Source of the DNA: Spirochaetales bacterium | GTDB lineage: Bacteria; Spirochaetota; Spirochaetia; DSM-27196; SKKC01 | DNA length: 7,747 nucleotides | Assembly (NCBI GenBank): GCA_007121695.1 | Contig: SKKC01000072.1 | Location: forward strand, 1-7,747 | Reading direction: 5' to 3' | Part shown: positions 1-5,676 of the stretch, in pieces | How the letters are laid out: the number at the start of each line of letters is the position of its first letter | Position numbering within the stretch: the first letter of the stretch is position 1 | Translations under genes and position numbers: made by a program | Notes under the pieces: model-generated | Database searches by the model: none | Seen by the model: only the letters and a program-made list of their open reading frames with translations | What the model was told of the DNA's origin: nothing

Positions 1-5
1 ACACA

Positions 6-34
6 CGAACGCCTCGGCTAAACCGGGGCGTTCG
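6..34 (-). terminator. Hairpin at the end of the importer operon, probable terminator
   Basis: An inverted repeat begins one base after the stop of the last importer gene. The arms CGAACGCC (6-13) and GGCGTTCG (27-34) pair over 8 bp. One mismatch follows in minus-strand RNA, then an inner CGG/CCG stem (15-17 with 23-25) closes a 5-nt loop. Read on the plus strand the mismatch becomes a U-G wobble, giving 12 continuous pairs, so the element could also act on a convergent transcript from the left. The bases after it on the minus strand are TGTGT rather than a clean T-run, and the window ends there, so the usual T-tract cannot be confirmed. Confidence 0.65.
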
Positions 35-35
35 G

Positions 36-1067
36 CTACTCGGCTTCGGGCGTTACGTGTTTTACGCGAAGTGTCTCGTAATCCACCGGCCCGTTTTCCA
101 CGAGGTGGCATGCCACCCGCTGGCCCTTATCGAGCTCGTGAAGGACGGGGAGCTCGCTCCGGCAGCGGTCCATGACAAAGGGACACCTCGTGTGAAACGG
201 ACACCCACTCGGCGGGTTTATGGGTGACGGGACATCGCCAACAAGCGGTATGCGGGTCCGTTTGATCTTCGGGTCCGGAATGGGAATGGCAGACAGAAGC
301 GCCTTGGTATAGGGGTGCTGCGGCCTGTCGAAGAGTGTGCGCTTGTCGGCGACTTCGGCGACCTTGCCAAGATACATGACAATGACACGATCCGAAATAT
401 GCCTGACCACGCCCAGATCGTGGGCAATGAATATGTAGGTCAGCCCGAGTTCGCGCTGCAGTTTCTTGAGCAGGTTAATTACCTGCGCCTGCACTGAAAC
501 ATCGAGCGAACTGACCGCCTCGTCGCAAATGAGCAGCTTGGGATTGACCGAAAGTGCCCGTGCAATCGCGATTCGCTGCCGCTGTCCACCGCTGAACTCG
601 TGGGGGTATCGGTCAATGTGCTCGGCTTTCAACCCGACCATTTCGAGGAGTTCCTGTATTCGGGCCCGGCGATCGCCCTTCGGCAGTACGTTCTGTATGG
701 CCATTGCTTCGTTCAGCAGCTGGTAAATCGTCTGCCTCGGGTTGAACGAAGAATACGGATCCTGAAAAATGATCTGCATGTCCTTGCGGCGGCGCCGAAG
801 ATCCGCCTTCGAGAGCTCGGCAATGTTCTGACCTTCGAACAGAATTCGCCCTGCAGTGGGTTCCACGAGGCGCAGAATTGACCGCCCGGTCGTAGACTTT
901 CCACAGCCGGACTCACCGACGATGCTCAGGGTCTCGCCCGCAAACACATCGAACGAAATATCGTCCACGGCTTTGACATGGTTTTGTACGCGTCCGAGCA
1001 CGCCTCCGCGAATCGGGAAGTGCTGCTTCAGATTACGTACCTGCAGAATCGGTGTTGCTTCAGCCAT
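36..1067 (-). CDS. dppF: Peptide-type ABC importer ATPase, DppF/OppF family
   Basis: One of the two cytoplasmic ATPases that power the importer. The 343 residues hold Walker A GESGCGKST (51-59), Q-loop Gln102 in FQDPYSS, signature FSGGQRQR (158-165), Walker B LLICDEA with Asp182 and Glu183, and switch His216. The C-terminal oligopeptide/dipeptide extension begins near HPYTKALLSA (251-260) and has Cys289, Cys295, Cys302 and Cys320. Related Dpp ATPases have been reported to bind a [4Fe-4S] cluster through such cysteines. I chose the ATG at 1067 because AGGAGG lies 9 nt upstream. A start at 1130 would add an arginine-rich, family-atypical leader that overlaps the preceding gene. The start overlaps the stop of the DppD-type gene by 8 nt (ATGGCTGA), so translation is probably coupled. 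The SPYSSFNPR-like Q-loop region and GGV insertion near residues 20-25 fit DppF rather than DppD. The symbol is assigned at family level. Confidence 0.95.
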   Translation of the reverse strand: MAEATPILQVRNLKQHFPIRGGVLGRVQNHVKAVDDISFDVFAGETLSIVGESGCGKSTTGRSILRLVEPTAGRILFEGQNIAELSKADLRRRRKDMQIIFQDPYSSFNPRQTIYQLLNEAMAIQNVLPKGDRRARIQELLEMVGLKAEHIDRYPHEFSGGQRQRIAIARALSVNPKLLICDEAVSSLDVSVQAQVINLLKKLQRELGLTYIFIAHDLGVVRHISDRVIVMYLGKVAEVADKRTLFDRPQHPYTKALLSAIPIPDPKIKRTRIPLVGDVPSPINPPSGCPFHTRCPFVMDRCRSELPVLHELDKGQRVACHLVENGPVDYETLRVKHVTPEAE

Positions 1068-2076
1068 TGCCGACCGCCTCCTGTGACTGTGTCGCCCAGC
1101 GATCGGTGTGCATCCAGCAGCGCACCGCATTTTCGCCGTCTACCGCTTCAAGCACAGGAGCCTCTGCACTGCACAGCGCAGTCGCATGCGGGCAGCGCGG
1201 CGCAAAACGGCAGCCCCTGGGCACGGACAACGGGTTTGGAACGGTTCCAGGTATGACATTCAGTTCTTCCTGCTCGCCGACAAGCAGCGGCAGCGAGTTC
1301 AGAAGGCCTCGCGTGTACGGATGTTTCGGATCCGCAAAGAGCGTTTCAACATCGGCATACTCGACGATCTTTCCGGCGTACATGACCGCGACCTTGTCGC
1401 AGGTCTCCGCGACCACGCCCAGGTCGTGCGTAATCAGAATTATGGTCAGTCCGAAGTCGGCCTGAAGGCCTTTCATGAGGTCGAGAATCTGAGCCTGTAT
1501 GGTTACGTCGAGCGCGGTAGTGGGCTCGTCGGCTATCAGAAGCGACGGGTTACACGCGAGTGCGATCGCAATCATAACGCGCTGCCGCATTCCCCCTGAC
1601 AACTCGAACGGATACTGTTTCACGCGGCGCTCCGGCGAGGGAATACCCACCAGCTTCACCATCTCCACGGCCTTTTCCATGGCCTGCTGTCGATCGAGGC
1701 CTTCATGAATACGAAGCGCCTCGGCGATCTGTTCCCCGATCGTGAAAACAGGGTTCAGAGAGGTCATGGGCTCCTGAAAGATCATCGAGATTTCCTTGCC
1801 GCGAAGCTTCCGCATGTACTGTTCGCTTTTTTCAAGGAGATTCTCGCCCCGGAAGAAGATCTCACCACCTGTGATCTTGCCCGGGCTGCTCAGGAGCCGC
1901 ATGACCGACAGAGACGTTATACTTTTCCCGCACCCGGACTCGCCCACGATCCCGAGCGTCTCTCCCGGCTGCACCGAGAAACTGACACCATCGACAGCCT
2001 TTACTTCACCGTCTGCGGTAAAGAACGACGTCTTGAGATCACGTACATCCAGAAGCGGTTCGCGTGTATTCGCCAT
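1060..2076 (-). CDS. dppD: Peptide-type ABC importer ATPase, DppD/OppD family
   Basis: Partner ATPase of the DppF-type subunit. The 338 residues contain Walker A GESGCGKS (45-52, Lys51), Q-loop Gln101 in FQEPMTSLNP, signature LSGGMRQR (159-166), Walker B LLIADEPT with Asp183 and Glu184, and switch His217. LSGGMRQR and ADEPTTALD are typical of the DppD/OppD half, while the partner has FSGGQRQR. The C-terminal extension again has cysteines at 289, 295, 302 and 320, the same spacing as in the partner. I prefer the ATG at 2076 to the TTG at 2082. The TTG gives MLM and leaves only 3 nt after the previous stop, while the ATG has a modest GAGAG about 6 nt upstream. Nine nucleotides separate it from the upstream permease gene, and its 3' end overlaps the next gene by 8 nt. 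Family is secure; substrate is not. Confidence 0.95.
   Translation of the reverse strand: MANTREPLLDVRDLKTSFFTADGEVKAVDGVSFSVQPGETLGIVGESGCGKSITSLSVMRLLSSPGKITGGEIFFRGENLLEKSEQYMRKLRGKEISMIFQEPMTSLNPVFTIGEQIAEALRIHEGLDRQQAMEKAVEMVKLVGIPSPERRVKQYPFELSGGMRQRVMIAIALACNPSLLIADEPTTALDVTIQAQILDLMKGLQADFGLTIILITHDLGVVAETCDKVAVMYAGKIVEYADVETLFADPKHPYTRGLLNSLPLLVGEQEELNVIPGTVPNPLSVPRGCRFAPRCPHATALCSAEAPVLEAVDGENAVRCWMHTDRWATQSQEAVGNG
1077..1082 (-). promoter_or_regulatory. Ribosome-binding site that fixes the dppF start
   Basis: A perfect AGGAGG on the minus strand lies inside the last codons of the upstream ATPase gene, 9 nt before the ATG at 1067. It decides the start of the last gene in favour of 1067 over the more distal possible start at 1130. 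Confidence 0.85.
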
Positions 2077-2085
2077 GAGCAACTC

Positions 2086-3015
2086 TCAGTTCAGTTCGAT
2101 TCGCTTGTTCAGGAAGCGGTATGTAATATCAACAATCAGGTTTACGGCCATGAATGATACGGAAGCTACCAGAACCGCACCCTGCACTATGGGAAAGTCC
2201 CGTGCGTTTATCGCAGATACCATGAGGCGCCCGAGTCCGTTTATCGCGAAGACCGTCTCGGTTAATACCGACCCGCCCAGGAAAAAGCCGAACTGCAGAC
2301 CGACGACCGTTACGACAGGGATCAGTGCGTTGCGCAGCGCGTGCTTGGCGATAACCACCGATTCCTTCACGCCTTTTGCCCGTGCGGTGCGAATGTAGTC
2401 CTGGTTAATGACCTCGAGCATGCTCGACCGGGTCATGCGTGCGATAACCGCTGCGCCCGCGGTCCCAAGGGTAATGACAGGAAGTACCGCCTGCGGCAGA
2501 CTACCCCAGCCTGCTGCCGGCAACCAGAAGAACTGCACGCTGAACCAGAATATGAGCATTATGCCGAGCCAGAAGCTCGGCATGGATAAGCCGAACAGCG
2601 CGATCAGCATAATCATGGTATCGAAGAGCGAGTGTCGCCAGACCGCCGAAATGATCCCGGCGATTACCCCGATAAAGACCGCAAGCGCGATACTCATTAT
2701 GGCGAGCTGCAGGGTAATCCAGTAGCGGGACGCGAAGATCTCGTCGGTAACCGCGCGGTTATTTCTGACGGACTCGCCAAGGTCTCCCCGGATCGCGTTT
2801 CCCAGATAGCGGACGTACTGCACAGGCAGCGGATCGTTCAGGCCCAGGCGCTCACGCATGCGTTCGAGCGCCGCGGGGGACGCCTGTTCGCCAGCCATGA
2901 TCATGGCCGGGTCGCCGGGGACAATGTGAAGCATGGAAAACACCAGGAACACCACCCCGAGCAGCACGGGGATCATCTGCAGCAGCCGTCGAATTACGTA
3001 TACGCCTAATGACAT
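2086..3015 (-). CDS. dppB: Peptide-type ABC importer permease, DppB/GsiC family
   Basis: Inner-membrane permease of 309 residues, the normal length for DppB. The N-terminus YVIRRLLQMIPVLLGVV forms TM1 (about 9-30) and is followed by the family motif HIVPGDP (30-36) in a periplasmic loop. Further hydrophobic segments lie near 100-124, 134-156, 175-193, 230-255 and 277-300, giving six TMs. The EAA-type coupling loop that docks on an ATPase is visible as DYIRTARAKGVKES (206-219) followed by HALRNALIPVV. From memory it resembles E. coli GsiC closely (ARAKGV, GLQFGF.LGGS). It starts with ATG 7 nt after AGGAG (3023-3027), 16 nt downstream of the other permease gene. Here it follows the DppC-type gene, the reverse of the usual order. 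Substrate could be dipeptides, oligopeptides or glutathione. Confidence 0.94.
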   Translation of the reverse strand: MSLGVYVIRRLLQMIPVLLGVVFLVFSMLHIVPGDPAMIMAGEQASPAALERMRERLGLNDPLPVQYVRYLGNAIRGDLGESVRNNRAVTDEIFASRYWITLQLAIMSIALAVFIGVIAGIISAVWRHSLFDTMIMLIALFGLSMPSFWLGIMLIFWFSVQFFWLPAAGWGSLPQAVLPVITLGTAGAAVIARMTRSSMLEVINQDYIRTARAKGVKESVVIAKHALRNALIPVVTVVGLQFGFFLGGSVLTETVFAINGLGRLMVSAINARDFPIVQGAVLVASVSFMAVNLIVDITYRFLNKRIELN

Positions 3016-3031
3016 GGTAGTTCTCCTGACC

Positions 3032-3925
3032 CTACTTCAGCCGCGGATCAAGCGCGTCCCGCAGGCCGTCTCCGAGCAGATTGAACGAAAGCACGGCGAG
3101 CATTATTGCGAGTCCCGGAAACAGGGAAACATGAACCGCGTTCCAGATAAAGTCACGCCCGGCAGACAGCATAAGTCCCCATTCAGGAATCGGCGGTTGT
3201 GCCCCGAGTCCAAGAAACGACAAGCCGCTGGCGATCAGAATAGCGGTCGCAATGTAGAGCGTCGCCTGCACTATGATCGGCGAAAGCACATTGGGAAGTA
3301 CGTGCTGTACGATAATTTTGCTGTCACGAGCACCGAGTGCCCGTATTGCCTCGATGTACTCGAGATCGCGCACAACAAGAGTCGAACCCCTGACGATACG
3401 CGCAAAGGTCGGGATAGAAAAGATTGATATGGCAATAATGACGTTCCGGAGTGAGGGCCCGAGCGCGCTGACGATAGCGAGCGCAAGAAGAATGCCGGGG
3501 AAAGCCAGCAGAATGTCCATGAGGCGCATAATGATCGTATCGATCCACTTGCCGTAGTACCCGGCGAGGATACCAAGCGAAACACCTACCACAGCGCCAA
3601 CAAACACGGACTGAAACGCCACCGAGAGGGTAACGCGTGTTCCATGTATGACGCGGCTGTAGATATCGCGCCCGAGATTATCGGTGCCAAACCAGTGTTC
3701 ACTGGACGGTGGCTGAAAGCGATTCGCGGGATTCTGAAAACGGGTCGGATGGTGCGTGGCAAAGAGGTCCGGAAAGAGTGCTATGACAAGCAGCAGGATG
3801 ATGAACACTCCGCCTACTACAGCGGCCCGGTTCTGCAAAAGCTTGCGAAACAGAACGCGCCAGCGACCGGCTGGCAATACAGGGTTTTCTGGCACAATGC
3901 CGTCGTCTGCAACTACCTGACTCAC
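3032..3925 (-). CDS. dppC: Peptide-type ABC importer permease, DppC/GsiD family
   Basis: Second permease subunit, 297 residues, forming the transmembrane heterodimer with the DppB-type protein. A cytoplasmic N-terminus and TM1 (about 34-53) make up the OppC_N region. They are followed by the hallmark HWFGTDNLGRDIYSRVIHG (77-95). Five more hydrophobic segments follow at about 99-122, 136-154, 158-176, 215-240 and 265-285. The EAA loop is YIEAIRALGARDSK (190-203), then HVLPNVLSPI. SFLGLGAQPPIPEWG (236-250) and the terminal FNLLGDGLRDALDPRLK are highly characteristic and recall E. coli GsiD. The start is GTG. A TAG lies in frame two codons upstream, so it cannot be extended, and no better internal start has a ribosome-binding site. 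The upstream sequence GTGGGGTAGCTC is a weak site, unlike the AGGAG(G) of neighbouring genes, which suggests lower translation than the binding protein. Confidence 0.93.
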   Translation of the reverse strand: MSQVVADDGIVPENPVLPAGRWRVLFRKLLQNRAAVVGGVFIILLLVIALFPDLFATHHPTRFQNPANRFQPPSSEHWFGTDNLGRDIYSRVIHGTRVTLSVAFQSVFVGAVVGVSLGILAGYYGKWIDTIIMRLMDILLAFPGILLALAIVSALGPSLRNVIIAISIFSIPTFARIVRGSTLVVRDLEYIEAIRALGARDSKIIVQHVLPNVLSPIIVQATLYIATAILIASGLSFLGLGAQPPIPEWGLMLSAGRDFIWNAVHVSLFPGLAIMLAVLSFNLLGDGLRDALDPRLK

Positions 3926-3949
3926 GAGCTACCCCACACAGATGAAATT

Positions 3950-3989
3950 GCACCGCCACGTCCGCGAAAAATCGCGACCGTGGCGATGC
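3950..3989 (-). promoter_or_regulatory. Long intercistronic hairpin between binding protein and permease genes
   Basis: The 79-nt gap after the binding-protein stop contains a 40-nt near-perfect stem-loop. The outer arms (3950-3960 and 3979-3989) pair over 11 bp with one G-U wobble. A 2x2 step (3961-3962 with 3977-3978) can form one U-G pair and one G-A mismatch. Inner arms CGCGA (3963-3967) and TCGCG (3972-3976) pair perfectly and close a 4-base loop that is UUUU in the operon transcript. Only AATTTC follows, so it is not a classical intrinsic terminator. By analogy with malE-malF type arrangements, it probably stabilises the upstream binding-protein mRNA or partly attenuates read-through. 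Confidence 0.75.
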
Positions 3990-3990
3990 G

Positions 3991-4004
3991 TCAGCATACA
4001 CTGA
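3991..4004 (-). repeat. Small stem-loop directly after the binding-protein stop codon
   Basis: TCAG and CTGA flank a 6-nt spacer immediately after the TAA stop of the binding-protein gene. The stem is only 4 bp and could be chance, but it lies one base from the much stronger hairpin at 3950-3989 and may stack with it. Confidence 0.25.
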
Positions 4005-5558
4005 TTAGCGGTTTACCACCACGTTTCGAATAAGCATGGTGTTGTCCGGGTGGTGATCGTAGTTTTCGACACCAGCACCGACCGCGACCATCCACTTCGG
4101 GTGATAGAGGTTCAGCATGGGAGCTTCCTGTACCAGGATCTCCTGTACTTCATGATAGAGCGCAAGACGGCGATCGGGATCGGTCTCACGGCGACCGAGG
4201 TCCAGAAGTTCGTCTACCCGGTCGTTCGCGAAGAACGCACGGTTACCCGCAGCACCAATGTTGGAGCTGTGCAGCAGCGCGTACATGCCGTAGTCAGCAT
4301 CGCCGGTAACGGTGACCCAGCCGAGAATAAACATGTCGTGAAGACCTTCGGCGGTCTGAGAGAGGTATGCACCCCACTCGAGAACTTCGATGCTCACGTC
4401 AATTCCAACCTCGGCGAGGTTGTTCTGCACGATCTCGGCAATGGCAACGCGGGTCGGGTTATCGTTCGTCCACAGGGTGGTGGAAAACCCGTCTGCGAGA
4501 CCGGCTTCGGCGAGCAGTGCGCGTGCCGCGGCAGGATCGTAGCTCAGGCCCTCAAGCGTCGGATGGAAACCGACGACGGCTTCGCTGATCGGACCGATTG
4601 CCCGTACACCTGCGCCTTCGACTATACCGTCGATCATGGTCTGCACGTTAATCGCCTGCGATACTGCGCGACGAACACGAGGATCATTGAATGGCTCCTG
4701 TTCGGTATTGAACCCGATGTAGTTCAGGCTCAGCGTATCGAAGAGGCGCAGGTTCATTCCCTGTGATGCCTCGACGCGGCCCATGCTGGCTGGCTGCAGG
4801 ATTTCTGCGATGTGCGCGTCACCACGCTCGACCAGGGCCAGACGGGTGCTTTCTTCAGGGATCACCCGATAGGTCACGGTTGCCGAGGTAGGAGCGTCGC
4901 CCCAGTAGTTCGGATTCCGTTCGATTACAACCTCGTTCCCCGGATCCCAGGTGCGAAGCATAAACGGACCGGTGCCGATCGGTTCAACTTCGTCGAAACC
5001 CGCTGCCTCAAGAGCTGCAGGGCTGATAATACCAGCTGCATCGTGGGCGAGGTGAGCAAGGAGCGGCGTGAACGGGAATTCCGTCGAAACCCGCACGGTA
5101 AAGTCGTCAACAACTTCAACATCCGAAATCATCTGGAACAGGAACAGACGCTGCGAACCGAAGTCACGATCGGTGACACGGTTCAGACTCGCGGCAACGG
5201 CGTCGGCGGTGAACGGAGTGCCGTCGTGGAAGGTCACACCCTGTCGGAGGGTGAACTCCCAGGTCGCATCGCCAACCGGCTCCCACGAGGTTGCGAGGCC
5301 CGGCAGCAGGTTCATGTCCGAATCGAACACCACGAGGGTGTCGAATATCTGCGAGCGGACGTTGCTCGAGGGTGAGTCATTCGATCCGTGGGGATCAAGG
5401 CTGACGATATCGGAGTTGATCAGAATAATGAGATCCTGTTCTCCGGTCGCAGGAGCCTCCTGACGGCCCGCTGAAAACGCTGTCATGCTTGCGAAAAGCA
5501 TAATAGCTACAAGAGCCAGCGTCGCCAGCCGACCCGTGAATAGCTTGGAAGTATGCAT
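4005..5558 (-). CDS. Extracytoplasmic peptide-binding protein (SBP family 5, GsiB/DppA-like)
   Basis: Binding component of the importer, 517 residues, close to the usual 500-540 of this family. A Sec signal peptide is clear: basic start (Lys5, Arg10), hydrophobic core (about 11-27), and AFSA before GRQEAPATGE, with likely cleavage after Ala30. There is no cysteine, so it should be a soluble periplasmic protein, not a lipoprotein. Family features include LDPH (54-57), LATSWEP (88-94), LRQGVTFHDGTPFTADAV (104-121), GTGPF (195-199), NPNYWG (215-220), FDxPxVRRAV-type NDPRVRRAVSQAIN (291-304) and GWVTVTGDAD (413-422). The last corresponds to the region whose aspartate binds the peptide amino group in DppA. 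The text around NDS, GFSTTLW and TGDAD recalls GsiB more than DppA. The start ATG lies 7 nt after a perfect AGGAGG, the best site in the operon. Ligand is uncertain: dipeptide, short peptide or glutathione. Confidence 0.94.
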   Translation of the reverse strand: MHTSKLFTGRLATLALVAIMLFASMTAFSAGRQEAPATGEQDLIILINSDIVSLDPHGSNDSPSSNVRSQIFDTLVVFDSDMNLLPGLATSWEPVGDATWEFTLRQGVTFHDGTPFTADAVAASLNRVTDRDFGSQRLFLFQMISDVEVVDDFTVRVSTEFPFTPLLAHLAHDAAGIISPAALEAAGFDEVEPIGTGPFMLRTWDPGNEVVIERNPNYWGDAPTSATVTYRVIPEESTRLALVERGDAHIAEILQPASMGRVEASQGMNLRLFDTLSLNYIGFNTEQEPFNDPRVRRAVSQAINVQTMIDGIVEGAGVRAIGPISEAVVGFHPTLEGLSYDPAAARALLAEAGLADGFSTTLWTNDNPTRVAIAEIVQNNLAEVGIDVSIEVLEWGAYLSQTAEGLHDMFILGWVTVTGDADYGMYALLHSSNIGAAGNRAFFANDRVDELLDLGRRETDPDRRLALYHEVQEILVQEAPMLNLYHPKWMVAVGAGVENYDHHPDNTMLIRNVVVNR

Positions 5559-5565
5559 ACTTCTT

Positions 5566-5571
5566 CCTCCT
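5566..5571 (-). promoter_or_regulatory. Strong ribosome-binding site for the binding-protein gene
   Basis: A perfect AGGAGG on the minus strand lies 7 nt before the ATG at 5558. It confirms this start and predicts efficient translation of the first gene of the importer operon. Confidence 0.85.
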
Positions 5572-5580
5572 GAAAATAAT

Positions 5581-5589
5581 TTGAGTCAA
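5581..5589. repeat. 9-bp palindrome TTGA-N-TCAA at the -10 region, possible operator
   Basis: TTGAGTCAA is a perfect inverted repeat with a single central base. It overlaps the downstream edge of the proposed -10 box of the importer promoter, where a repressor would block initiation. It is short enough to occur by chance and I do not recognise a specific regulator for it. Confidence 0.25.
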
Positions 5590-5617
5590 TATACAAGCGA
5601 CACTGAAAAAAGTGCAA
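5588..5617 (-). promoter_or_regulatory. Putative sigma-70 type promoter of the importer operon
   Basis: On the minus strand a -10-like TATATT (5588-5593, five of six consensus bases) is preceded, after 18 nt, by TTGCAC (5612-5617), a weak -35 match with only TTG conserved. Transcription would start near 5580, leaving a leader of about 20 nt with the AGGAGG. This lies in the only sizeable gap upstream of the importer, where a promoter is expected. The weak -35 would fit an activated or regulated promoter. Confidence 0.45.
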
Positions 5618-5628
5618 GGCGCCTGACA
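5606..5628 (-). terminator. Weak dyad plus T6, possible exporter terminator
   Basis: About 48 nt after the exporter stop the minus strand has an imperfect dyad centred on AGGCGCCT (5617-5624), with additional outer pairs at 5613-5614 and 5627-5628. A run of six T (5606-5611) follows. The stem is poor once a loop is allowed, so termination would be inefficient. The dyad overlaps the proposed -35 box, so it may instead be an operator. Confidence 0.25.
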
Positions 5629-5642
5629 TTACAAAGCTGTAA
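5629..5642. repeat. Inverted repeat TTACA-N4-TGTAA upstream of the importer promoter
   Basis: TTACA (5629-5633) and TGTAA (5638-5642) form a perfect 5-bp inverted repeat with a 4-bp spacer, 11 bp upstream of the proposed -35 box. This size and placement suit a dimeric activator or repressor. No regulator gene is in the window, and 5-bp arms carry limited evidence. Confidence 0.35.
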
Positions 5643-5676
5643 ACTGCGACAATTATGTTTTGCCGGAAACTCTTTC

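Noticed and set aside
1068..1130. Extended N-terminus for the DppF-type ATPase
   Set aside because: The extra 21 residues are Arg/Cys/His-rich, overlap the upstream ATPase gene in another frame and bypass a perfect AGGAGG that is well placed for the ATG at 1067.
1920..1944. Walker A of the DppD-type ATPase reads GESGCGKSI rather than GKST
   Set aside because: DppD/OppD proteins often have a hydrophobic residue after GKS (for example GKSV), and the essential Lys and Ser are present, so this is not a defect.
2077..2082. TTG start for the DppD-type ATPase
   Set aside because: It adds only two residues, lies directly after the previous stop with no room for a ribosome-binding site, and an ATG follows two codons later.
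3950..3989. The intercistronic hairpin as a full rho-independent terminator
   Set aside because: The strong stem is not followed by a T-tract on the minus strand, and the four downstream genes are needed for the same transporter.
4050..4766. Plus-strand open frame of 238 codons opposite the binding-protein gene
   Set aside because: It is antisense to a full-length family 5 binding protein, and the translation shows no domain, signal or plausible ribosome-binding context.
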